From the NCBI GenBank assembly GCA_026392415.1, contig JAPLCC010000019.1, positions 62,001-126,000 of the forward strand: a stretch of 64,000 nucleotides of DNA, read 5' to 3'. The notes below the pieces were generated by a model. The model was not told where the DNA came from. It ran no database searches and was given only the letters and a program-made list of their open reading frames with translations. Position numbers and translations under genes: made by a program. Shown here one piece after another: positions 52,402 through 59,546 of this stretch. Source of the DNA: Propionibacteriales bacterium (lineage in GTDB: Bacteria; Actinomycetota; Actinomycetes; Propionibacteriales; Nocardioidaceae). How positions within the stretch are numbered: the first letter of the stretch is position 1; each line of letters opens with the position of its first letter.

Positions 52402-52829
52402 TGCGTGCCGTCCTCCAGCGCGTCTCCTCGGCCTCCGTCGTGGTCGACGGCACGGTCGTGGGCGCGATCGACTCCCCCGGCCTTCTCGTCTACCTCGGCG
52501 TGACCCACGACGACGGTGCCGACGAGGTCGAGTGGATGGCTCGCAAGATCCGCGACCTCCGGCTGCTGGACGACGAGCGGTCCGTCGCCGACGTCGGTGC
52601 GCCCGTCCTCGTCGTCTCGCAGTTCACGCTGTACGGCGATGCCCGCAAGGGTCGACGACCCACCTGGGTCGCCGCCGCGCCGGGCTCCGTCAGCGAACCG
52701 CTCTACGACGCGGTCTGCGCGGCGCTGGCGGCCGCCGGCACCCGCGTGGAACGGGGTGTCTTCGGCGCCCACATGGAGGTCTCCTCGGTGAACGACGGTC
52801 CGTTCACCGTCGTTCTCGAGACGCCCTGA
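52401..52829 (+). CDS. dtd: D-aminoacyl-tRNA deacylase
   Basis: 142 residues, ATG 52401 in the TGATG overlap. Removes D-amino acids mischarged on t[60 protein letters not shown] and the end [14 protein letters not shown] match the Dtd family, including the substrate-binding Gly-Pro near the C-terminus (NDGPFT). The length is the usual 140-150 residues. It shares a stop-codon region (CTGACTCAG) with the convergent DUF4395 gene. Confidence 0.95.
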   Translation: MRAVLQRVSSASVVVDGTVVGAIDSPGLLVYLGVTHDDGADEVEWMARKIRDLRLLDDERSVADVGAPVLVVSQFTLYGDARKGRRPTWVAAAPGSVSEPLYDAVCAALAAAGTRVERGVFGAHMEVSSVNDGPFTVVLETP

Positions 52830-52830
52830 C

Positions 52831-53295
52831 TCAGGTCGTACGACGCGCGAGGCGCAGGCCGAGCAGGTACATCTCGCAACCGAGACAGAACGCGAACACC
52901 GCGTTCAGGAACGCGGCGATCACGGCGAACCCGGCGAACACCTGACCGAGCAGGATCGCGCCGGTCGCGAAGCCGATCGTGGATCCGATCGCGAAGACCA
53001 GACCGACCGCCTGCGCGAAACGCGGGGGCGTGGGGTCCTCCAGCTCGGACGGCGGCGCGAGGCGCGGGCGCACGACCTTGCGGAAGAACAGGCCCGTGGG
53101 GGTCTGGTGGACCCCCAGTCCGGCACCGAGGGCGAAGAACACTGCCTGGACACCGGTGATGACGGCGGCCGCCGCGGGCGCGTCCTCGGACAGCAGCAGG
53201 GCCACGGCGAAGATGACGAGGGTCACCGATGCAGTGAACCGGGGACCGCGCGGGTCGATGCCGCGAGCGGTGGAGCGGGATTCGATCGTGGTCAT
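52831..53295 (-). CDS. DUF4395 membrane protein
   Basis: 154 residues from ATG 53295, overlapping the thioredoxin-like stop (ATGA). Three or four hydrophobic helices: FTASVTLVIFAVALLLSE, AAVITGVQAVFFALGAGLG, GLVFAIGSTIGFATGAILL and FAGFAVIAAFLNAVFAFCLGCEMYLLGL. The last helix holds Cys-x2-Cys (FCLGCEMY), typical of DUF4395. DUF4395 genes often accompany thioredoxin-like genes, as here. It may relay electrons or receive them at the membrane, but function is unproven. Confidence 0.88.
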   Translation of the reverse strand: MTTIESRSTARGIDPRGPRFTASVTLVIFAVALLLSEDAPAAAAVITGVQAVFFALGAGLGVHQTPTGLFFRKVVRPRLAPPSELEDPTPPRFAQAVGLVFAIGSTIGFATGAILLGQVFAGFAVIAAFLNAVFAFCLGCEMYLLGLRLARRTT

Positions 53296-53753
53296 GAGAT
53301 CTCTCGGGAGCTGGGAGGAAGCGCAGCGAGCACCTGCTCGCGGCGGGGCGCCCCGGCTGCGCGGGTGAGCTCGTGGCCGTCGGCACCGAGAATCAGCGTC
53401 GTGGGGGTCCGACGGATGTCGAGGGCCCGGACGAGCGCCAGGTGCTCCTCGGCGTCGATCTCGATGTGCGCGACGCCGTCGTAGCGTTCCGCGACGTCGG
53501 CCAGGACCACGCGGGTGGTGCGGCACGGAGCACAGAAGGCGCTCGAGAACTGGACGAGGGTGGCCTGTTCGCCGAGCGCTACCGACGGCAGGGAAGCGGT
53601 GACCGAGGACCACGCACTGAGGTCTCGAGACGGTTGCTGAGCAACCTCCTCGACCGACGGGTGCGCAAAGCGGCCGTCGACCCGCCGCCGGTGCAGGCCG
53701 AAGGCCACCGCCACGAGGACGGCGAGCACGAGAATCAGCAGACCGGGGTTCAC
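53292..53753 (-). CDS. Membrane-anchored thioredoxin-like protein
   Basis: 153 residues from GTG 53753, with GGAG five bases before. One N-terminal anchor helix (LLILVLAVLVAVAFGL, about 4-19), then residues about 34-44 from the 35-bp repeat (VEEVAQQPSRD), then the thioredoxin domain: LVQFSSAFCAPCRTTR with the Cys-x2-Cys active site CAPC, and DIRRTPTTLILGADG with cis-Pro (TPTT). It acts outside or at the membrane face as a disulfide reductase or resulfenylation partner. Coupled to the DUF4395 gene. Confidence 0.9.
   Translation of the reverse strand: MNPGLLILVLAVLVAVAFGLHRRRVDGRFAHPSVEEVAQQPSRDLSAWSSVTASLPSVALGEQATLVQFSSAFCAPCRTTRVVLADVAERYDGVAHIEIDAEEHLALVRALDIRRTPTTLILGADGHELTRAAGAPRREQVLAALPPSSREIS
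53621..53655 (+). repeat. 35-bp palindromic repeat, copy in thioredoxin-like gene
   Basis: Centre TGA. Read in the minus-strand gene as VEEVAQQPSRD, lying between membrane anchor and thioredoxin domain. Confidence 0.92.
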
Positions 53754-53818
53754 AGGAGGCTCCAACACCGACGGCGGCTCCCGGATTCCGGAAGCCGCCG
53801 TCGATTCGTCATGACAAC

Positions 53819-54127
53819 TCAGATGTTGATCTGGACCTCGGCGACCGAACCGGTCGCCGCCTGGACGACCCGGTCGACCGGGTCGGCCTTCGGGGCCAGG
53901 GTGCGCAGGGTCCACTCACCATCGCCGGCGAAGAACCGGAAGTGGCCCGTCGCCGAGGTCGGGACCTCAGCGGTGAACTCGCCGCTCTTGTCGAGCAGGC
54001 GCACGTAGGCACCGGAGACCGGAGTGGCGTCCTCGCCCGCGCCCCGCAGGACCTGGCCCTGGATGACGGCTTCCTTCGTGACGTTGACACCCTCGAGGGA
54101 CAGACCGCCGATGACCGCGCCGCACAT
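53819..54127 (-). CDS. DUF1416 protein (SseC-like)
   Basis: 102 residues from ATG 54127 (MCGAVIGGLSLEGVNVTKE), overlapping the sseA stop as TGATG. Carboxypeptidase-regulatory-like beta fold: GQVLRGAGEDATPVSGAYVRLLDKSGEF and FRFFAGDGEWTLRTLAP. DUF1416 proteins are linked to CysA2/SseA-type sulfurtransferases in actinobacteria, including the mycobacterial SseC proteins, which matches the gene order here. Its Cys2 (MCGA) is a possible sulfur carrier. That role is inference. Confidence 0.9.
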   Translation of the reverse strand: MCGAVIGGLSLEGVNVTKEAVIQGQVLRGAGEDATPVSGAYVRLLDKSGEFTAEVPTSATGHFRFFAGDGEWTLRTLAPKADPVDRVVQAATGSVAEVQINI

Positions 54128-54975
54128 CAGGCGACACCCGGCTCGTCGCCGAGCGCGATCGGAACGCCGACGAGGGAGCCGTACTCGGTCCACGAGCCGT
54201 CGTAGTTCTTGACGTTCTTCTTGCCGAGCAGCTCCTGCAGCACGAACCAGGTCAGCGAGGAACGCTCACCGATGCGGCACAGCGCGATGGTGTCGAGCGA
54301 CTCGTCGAAGCCGACCTCGGCGTACAGCTCCTGCAGTTCCGCCTCGGACTTGAAGGTGCCGTCGTCGTTGGCGTTCTTGCTCCACGGCACGTTCACCGAC
54401 GTGGGGACGTGACCGGCGCGCTGCGACTGCTCCTGCGGGAGGTGGGCCGGCGCGAGGAGGCGACCGGCGTACTCGTCGGGGCTGCGGACGTCGACCAGGT
54501 TCTGCGAACCGATGGCGGCCACGACCTCGTCACGGAACGCACGGATCGAGGTGTCCTGATCCTTGGCGACGTAGGTGGTCGCGGCGCGGGTGGGCAGCTC
54601 GGCGGTCAGCTCGCGGCTGTCCAGCTCCCACTTCTTGCGGCCGCCGTCCATGAGCTTGACGTCGTTGTGGCCGTAGAGCGTGAAGTACCAGTAGGCGTAG
54701 GCCGCGAACCAGTTGTTGTTGCCGCCGTAGAGGATCACGGTGTCGTCGTTGGAGACACCGCGGGCCGACAGGAGCGCCTCGAACTGCTCCTTGTTGACGA
54801 AGTCGCGACGGACCTGGTCCTGGAGGTCCGTGGTCCAGTCGAGCTTGATGGCACCCGCGATGTGGCCCTTGTCGTAGGCGGTGGTGTCCTCGTCGACCTC
54901 GATGAGAACGACGTTCGGGGTGTCGAGGTTGTCCTCGACCCACTGGGTGGAGACGAGCGAGTTCTCGCGGCTCAT
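54127..54975 (-). CDS. sseA: Thiosulfate sulfurtransferase (rhodanese)
   Basis: 282 residues, ATG 54975. Tandem rhodanese domains: the first ends near DGGRKKWELDSREL (inactive), the second carries the active-site loop IALCRIGERSSLTWFVLQ with nucleophile Cys at about residue 236. The sulfane sulfur of thiosulfate passes to an acceptor. YGGNNNWFAAYAYWYFTLYGHNDV is typical of actinobacterial CysA2/SseA. It follows a 26-codon cysteine-rich leader peptide and a structured leader, so expression is likely governed by cysteine supply. Confidence 0.94.
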   Translation of the reverse strand: MSRENSLVSTQWVEDNLDTPNVVLIEVDEDTTAYDKGHIAGAIKLDWTTDLQDQVRRDFVNKEQFEALLSARGVSNDDTVILYGGNNNWFAAYAYWYFTLYGHNDVKLMDGGRKKWELDSRELTAELPTRAATTYVAKDQDTSIRAFRDEVVAAIGSQNLVDVRSPDEYAGRLLAPAHLPQEQSQRAGHVPTSVNVPWSKNANDDGTFKSEAELQELYAEVGFDESLDTIALCRIGERSSLTWFVLQELLGKKNVKNYDGSWTEYGSLVGVPIALGDEPGVA

Positions 54976-55030
54976 GGTGATTCCTTCTGGTGGTTGCGAT
55001 GTGAGGCGGAAGTGCGAATGACCGGGTGGT

Positions 55031-55130
55031 CCGGCGTACGCCGGGGAGGCGGGGCCCTTGGGAGGACACGCCGGGGCTGCGTGAGTACGGCGGCGCCGAG
55101 CCCGTGCCAGGAAAGGCAGAACGGCTCGGC
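55031..55130 (-). promoter_or_regulatory. Structured leader (putative attenuator) between leader peptide and sseA
   Basis: Two hairpins: a perfect 14-bp palindrome CCGGCGTACGCCGG (55031-55044) and an 8-bp stem GCCGAGCC (55095-55102) with GGCTCGGC (55123-55130), itself holding TGCC/GGCA. In addition GGGGCCCTT near 55151-55159 can pair with AAGGGCCCC near the distal end. This fits attenuation controlled by translation of the leader peptide. Confidence 0.6.
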
Positions 55131-55159
55131 CCTGAACGCTCAGGCTGGGAAGGGCCCCG

Positions 55160-55240
55160 TCAGCAGGGTCGACACAGTGCCGAGCTGACGCGGCAGTTGT
55201 CCACCGCGCGCCGCTTGGTCAGCAGCAGGATTGTCGACAT
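55160..55240 (-). CDS. Cysteine-rich leader peptide upstream of sseA
   Basis: 26 codons from ATG 55240 to TGA 55160-55162, too short for usual gene calling. The peptide begins MSTILLLTKRRAVDNC and ends SALCRPC, with three cysteine codons in the last eleven. The start lies seven bases after a TAGGCT -10 box, so the message is leaderless. Such Cys-containing leaders upstream of cysA2-type genes are described in mycobacteria as cysteine-responsive attenuators. The 184 bases between it and sseA hold strong hairpins (55031-55130). Confidence 0.8.
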   Translation of the reverse strand: MSTILLLTKRRAVDNCRVSSALCRPC

Positions 55241-55247
55241 GGGAGGG

Positions 55248-55253
55248 AGCCTA
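55248..55253 (-). promoter_or_regulatory. -10 box TAGGCT for the leader peptide and sseA
   Basis: TAGGCT ends seven bases before ATG 55240, placing the transcription start at or next to the start codon. Confidence 0.6.
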
Positions 55254-55318
55254 GGCGCTTTCCCGCGCCGACCCCACCAAATGTCTCGAATATCGAGACG
55301 GCTGTCCACTATTTGAGA

Positions 55319-57154
55319 TCAACGGATCCGGCAGGCCGACTCGACGGTGCCGTTCGAGCTCCCGGGGAAGGCTCCGGGCGTCACTGCGAGGTCGACGTCG
55401 CCCTCCTGGCCCGGCCCGGCCCGCATCACGAAGTCGATGTGATGGCGGCCCTGCGGCTCCAGCTGCACACCGACCCTGGCCAGCGATCGCCCCGCGAGCT
55501 TCTCGATCACGGGGTTCACCACCCGCTGGCCGTCGATCGACAGCGACAGGATCTCGCCGCCGATCGGCGAGGTCACGTAGACCACGAGCAGCTGGTGGCC
55601 CGGCTCGACCCTGACTCCGGGGAAGCCCTCGCCAGTGATCGACGGCGGCAACTCCTCGGCTCCGGGAGGGGTGTTGCTGTGGAAGTTGACCGTGCCGGCG
55701 AGGTCCTGGCGCCCGCCGATGCAGGAGCGAGCGAACACCTCGGCGTCGTACTTGAGGTAGTACTGCAGCTTCGTCGGTCCGGCGTCGTTGATGTAGATCC
55801 CGACCCCCGGCCGGTCGCTCGCCTCGTCGGTGAACGCGCCGGCGATCTGGGTGCCGTCGATCTCGCTCTGGCTGTCGGGCTCGAAGCTGTGCATCCGGAT
55901 CCGGCCCTCCGACACCCCCGCCACCAAACCCCGGATCGCTTCGACCGTGCCGCCGCGTCCGCCGGTGAGGGCCTCGAAGACCGCCTTGGCGACCGCCTGC
56001 TGGTAATCACTGTGGACCGCGCGATTGTTGGTCCGGAGGTAGATCTCGTTCTCGACGGCCCCGACGACGTTGAACGAGGCGATCGGCGGATAGCCCGGCA
56101 CCGGGACCGGGCCCGTGCCGAGCAGGAGATACGACACCACGACCGGATCGACGAAGAACATGCCGTCGAGACGACCACCGATCTCGCGCTCCCACCGGGC
56201 GCGGATGATCTCCGCCGACCGCACGAAGTCAGGGGTCAAGGTGGCGTCGACAGCAGCGACTCCGAGGATGTCCCCGAAGATCCTCCGCTCCTCAGCCGTC
56301 AGCTTCACCACCGACGCCGTGTCCCCGCCGAGATCGGACATGTCGGTCTGCTCGACGATCTTGACCTTGCCCTCGTGCATCCGGACGAGGGACAGGGCAC
56401 CCGGCAGACCGCCGCCGCTGCGCAGCTCCGCGTTGTTCTGCAGGACCATCAGGTAGTAACGCGGGCGGTCGGTGCCCATCATCCGCGGGATGATCTTCGC
56501 CGCGCGATACGTCGACCCGAGGGTGGTCCGGGCATCGGTGACGATCGTGCGGAGGTCGTCGTAGCGCTCCCGGATCGGCCCGACGAAGTTGCTGGAGTCG
56601 ATCGCGCCGAGCTCGGTCGCTGCGTCGTCGAACGCGGCCTGGCTCTGCTGGGCGGGCTCCACCATGCCCTCGATCTCCTCGACCGGGAAGACCCCGTTGA
56701 CCGGCTGGAAGGACTCCGCCTGGACCAGGTCCGCGGCCTTGGCGATCGGCGGCAGGCCGTCGCGGCCGATGTCTGCGAGCACCCCCGAAACGGTCGCGAC
56801 TCCCTCGGCGTCGTCGCCGAACAGCGGGATCGCCTCGAACATGAACCAGGTGATTCCGGACGTACGGTCCTCAGCGGCCTCGGCCGCCTCCTGGTAGCGC
56901 TCGGTCGCCTGCCGGACGCCATCGGTGTCACCGCGGATCAGGGCCGCACGGAGGATCTGGGCCTGGCGATCCACCTCCTGGAGATGCTGCATGGCCGATA
57001 CGGCCACCCACACGCTCCAGGCGACCACGACGCCGAGGAGACCCAGGCCGGCAAGGGTGGACTTGCGCCGCAGGGCGCGACGAAGCTTCCGTCCGAACCG
57101 CTGCAGACGCGAGCCGCGGCGACGGCGAATCTCAGGCGACATCCGCCCGCCCAT
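55319..57154 (-). CDS. DUF4012 membrane-anchored extracellular protein, copy 2
   Basis: 611 residues from ATG 57154; ATG 57142 is an alternative, and the AGGAGGGG site sits closer to ATG 57161, which opens only a nine-codon frame. One N-terminal helix (TLAGLGLLGVVVAWSVWVAVSAM, about 33-55) after an Arg-rich start. DUF4012 segments are FEAIPLFGDDAEG, RYYLMVLQNNAELRSGGGLPGALSLVRM and GMFFVDPVVVSYLL. The end GTVESACRIR parallels the end of copy 1. Divergent from the second tyrosine kinase with promoter boxes between them. Confidence 0.9.
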   Translation of the reverse strand: MGGRMSPEIRRRRGSRLQRFGRKLRRALRRKSTLAGLGLLGVVVAWSVWVAVSAMQHLQEVDRQAQILRAALIRGDTDGVRQATERYQEAAEAAEDRTSGITWFMFEAIPLFGDDAEGVATVSGVLADIGRDGLPPIAKAADLVQAESFQPVNGVFPVEEIEGMVEPAQQSQAAFDDAATELGAIDSSNFVGPIRERYDDLRTIVTDARTTLGSTYRAAKIIPRMMGTDRPRYYLMVLQNNAELRSGGGLPGALSLVRMHEGKVKIVEQTDMSDLGGDTASVVKLTAEERRIFGDILGVAAVDATLTPDFVRSAEIIRARWEREIGGRLDGMFFVDPVVVSYLLLGTGPVPVPGYPPIASFNVVGAVENEIYLRTNNRAVHSDYQQAVAKAVFEALTGGRGGTVEAIRGLVAGVSEGRIRMHSFEPDSQSEIDGTQIAGAFTDEASDRPGVGIYINDAGPTKLQYYLKYDAEVFARSCIGGRQDLAGTVNFHSNTPPGAEELPPSITGEGFPGVRVEPGHQLLVVYVTSPIGGEILSLSIDGQRVVNPVIEKLAGRSLARVGVQLEPQGRHHIDFVMRAGPGQEGDVDLAVTPGAFPGSSNGTVESACRIR

Positions 57155-57205
57155 CCGCCATCTGAAGACCCCTCCTGCTACCTCACAACCGACCGATCCT
57201 CGGCC

Positions 57206-57211
57206 AGCCTA
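57206..57211 (-). promoter_or_regulatory. -10 box TAGGCT for DUF4012 copy 2
   Basis: TAGGCT on the minus strand, about 50 bases before the DUF4012 start. On the plus strand TAGGAT (57235-57240) may serve the divergent kinase. Confidence 0.5.
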
Positions 57212-57286
57212 ACGGTCGGTGAGCACCGTCAACGTAGGATCACGGACGTTGTTGACAGCGTGCATCGTCGTAGCAAGGACGGGGTC

Positions 57287-58690
57287 TTGGACTTCAAGCA
57301 GTTTCTGATGGTGTTGCGGCGTCGCTGGATCAGCGTCGCCGCGCTGGTACTCGTGGCGCTCGCTGCAAGTTCGGCCATTACCTTCACCCGCACCCCGGCC
57401 TACGAGTCGCGCGCCCAGATCTTCCTGACGGTCGACGTCCGGGACACCACCGACGCCTACGCCGCCTCCCTGTTCGCCTCAGGTCGCGCCAGCTCGTACG
57501 CCGACCTCGCCAGCAGCACCGAGCTCGCATCGCGCGTGATCGACCAGCTCGGCCTCAACCTGACGTCCGAGGAGCTCGCGTCCCGCATCAACGCCGAAGT
57601 CGTCGAGTCGACCTCGCTGATCGAGCTCCGCGTCGTCGACCCCGACCCGGAGCGTGCACAGCTGATCGCCGGCGTGGTGACCACCGAGTTCACCAAGTAC
57701 GTCGCCGACCTCGAGACGCCCACCGCGGGCAGCTCGTCGCAGATCGTCGCCAAGGTGACCGACGAGGCCAGCCTCAACCGATCGCAGGTCAGCCCCGACG
57801 TGGTGCTGAACCTCGTCGTCGCGGTCCTCATCGGCCTGCTGACCGGTGTCGCACTGGCCGTCGCCCGCGACCTGCTCGACCGCACGATCCGCACTGCCGA
57901 CCACGTCGCCGAGCTCACCGAGTCCCCGGTGCTCGCGAGCATCGGCTTCGACGGTGACATCCGCACGGCCCCGCTGCTCACCGACCTCGGCGGCTTCGCT
58001 GCGCGCACCGAGGCCTTCCGTCTGCTCCGGACCAACCTCCAGTTCATCGACCTGGACCACCAGCCACGCTGCCTGGTCATCACCAGCGCCGTGCCCGGTG
58101 AGGGCAAGACCATGACGTCGACCAACCTCGCCGTCGCCCTGGCCCAGACCGGACGCAACACCCTGATCATCGACGCCGACCTCCGGCGCCCCCGGGTGGC
58201 GACCACCCTGGGCCTGGACCCCGCGGTCGGCCTCACCACCGCCCTCGTCGGCAAGACCGAGATCCACGACGCGATCCAGGTGCACGAGGCCAGCGGACTC
58301 CACGTGCTGGCAAGTGGCGCCAAGCCGCCGAACCCGACCGAGATCCTGCAGTCGAAGATCACCCAGGACCTGATCCGGCGCCTGCGGTCGTCGTACGACA
58401 TGGTGATCATCGACGCTCCGCCGCTGCTGCCGGTCGCTGACGCCTCGGTGCTGGCCAAGCTGGCCGACGGCGTGATCATCGTCGTCCGCCACGGCAAGAC
58501 CACCAAGGACCAGGTCAACGAGGCGATCAACCGCCTCAACCAGGTCGGCGCCCGCCTCTACGGCGTGGTGGTCAACATGGTCGCCAAGCGCGCGATCGGC
58601 TCGTACTACTACTACTACTACGAGGAGTCCAGCCCGTCTGGACGCCAGGCGACCGGCAAGTCCAGCAGCAGCGGTCGCCGAAAGGCCTGA
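57287..58690 (+). CDS. Bacterial tyrosine kinase with Wzz domain, copy 2
   Basis: 467 residues from TTG 57287 (LDFKQFLMVLRRRW), chosen for AAGGA seven bases upstream; GTG 57260 is an alternative start. Helix 1 WISVAALVLVALAASSAIT, extracytoplasmic part, helix 2 VVLNLVVAVLIGLLTGVALAVA. Kinase: Walker A SAVPGEGKTMTSTNL (Lys 274), Walker A' LIIDADLRRPRV, Walker B MVIIDAPPLLPV. Six consecutive tyrosines (440-445) lie in the tail, the likely autophosphorylation cluster. Divergent from the DUF4012 gene and convergent with the methyltransferase at 58691, sharing an 18-bp palindrome at the stops. Confidence 0.94.
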   Translation: MDFKQFLMVLRRRWISVAALVLVALAASSAITFTRTPAYESRAQIFLTVDVRDTTDAYAASLFASGRASSYADLASSTELASRVIDQLGLNLTSEELASRINAEVVESTSLIELRVVDPDPERAQLIAGVVTTEFTKYVADLETPTAGSSSQIVAKVTDEASLNRSQVSPDVVLNLVVAVLIGLLTGVALAVARDLLDRTIRTADHVAELTESPVLASIGFDGDIRTAPLLTDLGGFAARTEAFRLLRTNLQFIDLDHQPRCLVITSAVPGEGKTMTSTNLAVALAQTGRNTLIIDADLRRPRVATTLGLDPAVGLTTALVGKTEIHDAIQVHEASGLHVLASGAKPPNPTEILQSKITQDLIRRLRSSYDMVIIDAPPLLPVADASVLAKLADGVIIVVRHGKTTKDQVNEAINRLNQVGARLYGVVVNMVAKRAIGSYYYYYYEESSPSGRQATGKSSSSGRRKA

Positions 58691-58699
58691 TCAGGCCTT
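58682..58699. terminator. Perfect 18-bp palindrome at convergent stops
   Basis: AAGGCCTGA joined to TCAGGCCTT; the centre TGATCA is the kinase stop and the methyltransferase stop side by side. As RNA it can fold with a GATC loop. Confidence 0.55.
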
Positions 58700-59458
58700 C
58701 CGCACGAAGACCATCAGCGTCGGGGCGAGCCGCGGAGGCGTGAGACGGTCGACGAGCTGGGCGACCCGCCACGCTGGCGCTGCGTCGCCGAAGTACGTCG
58801 GCTCCGAGGCATGCCCGTAGACGACGAGCTCGTTCGGCTCGGGGAACAGCCGCGACAGGTCTCGCCGCGTGTTCATGCTGTAGCGGACCGGGAACACGTC
58901 CTCGGCCTTGCGCGCGGGCTGCAGGCGCCTCAGGACGCGCGTGTGCAGGTCGTTGGGCACTGCGCGCGCCCCGATCCCGATGATGCCCCACTTGTTGGGC
59001 GTGCGGGCCGCGAGCCAGCCGCCCGGCTTGAGCACCCGGAGCAGTTCGCTGGCCACCTGGTCAGCGTCTTCCTCGGCCACGTGCTCCAGCACGTGATCAG
59101 CGAGCACGACGTCGAACGACCCGTCCGCGAACGACAGCTTCTCGCCCGGCGTGATCACGTGGGCGCCGGCCAGCGACCTGTTCTCGAGGACGACCGGATC
59201 GACGTCCACGCCGTAGACCTCCCCCACCCGCTCGTGGAACGCGCGCAGCCGCTTGTGCAGCGCCGGCAAGGGCTCGGTCGCCCACAGGCCACGACCGGCG
59301 CCGAAGTCCAGCACCTTGCTGTCGGTGTCGAGCAGCGCGTTGACGCGGGTGTAGAACTCGATGAAGCCGTCGTAGCGGGTGTACCCGCCCGCCCGGACCT
59401 CCGGGTAGAGCCGACTCAGGGTCGGTCCGGGGCGGAATGCGTCGTCCGGTGCGGTCAT
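58691..59458 (-). CDS. Class I SAM-dependent methyltransferase
   Basis: 255 residues from ATG 59458. SAM site KVLDFGAGRGLWATEP (about 46-61), then VYGVDVDPVVLENRSL (acidic residue after strand 2), FDVVLADHVLEHVAEEDADQVASELLRVLKPGGWL. The acceptor-binding part has TPNKWGIIGIGARAVPNDLH. Target unknown; its location suggests polysaccharide or lipid-carrier methylation. Its stop sits within the palindrome shared with the kinase. Confidence 0.88.
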   Translation of the reverse strand: MTAPDDAFRPGPTLSRLYPEVRAGGYTRYDGFIEFYTRVNALLDTDSKVLDFGAGRGLWATEPLPALHKRLRAFHERVGEVYGVDVDPVVLENRSLAGAHVITPGEKLSFADGSFDVVLADHVLEHVAEEDADQVASELLRVLKPGGWLAARTPNKWGIIGIGARAVPNDLHTRVLRRLQPARKAEDVFPVRYSMNTRRDLSRLFPEPNELVVYGHASEPTYFGDAAPAWRVAQLVDRLTPPRLAPTLMVFVRKA

Positions 59459-59546
59459 CTCGTTGCCTTCACTGCTCGCGGCGCACCAGGAGTGCGCACG
59501 TAGGGGGTCGAGGATAGGTCGTGGGTCGGCGTGGACCGAGAGGTCA

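Noticed and set aside
57132..57161. Nine-codon frame ATG 57161 to TGA with the best ribosome site before DUF4012 copy 2
   Set aside because: It could be a tiny coupled leader peptide, but it is too short to support by itself and may simply show that the ribosome site serves ATG 57154.
55313..58690. Continuous plus-strand frame of 1125 codons
   Set aside because: Only the part from 57287 encodes a real protein (tyrosine kinase). The first two thirds are the antisense shadow of the DUF4012 gene, with His/Arg/Asp-rich shadow composition.
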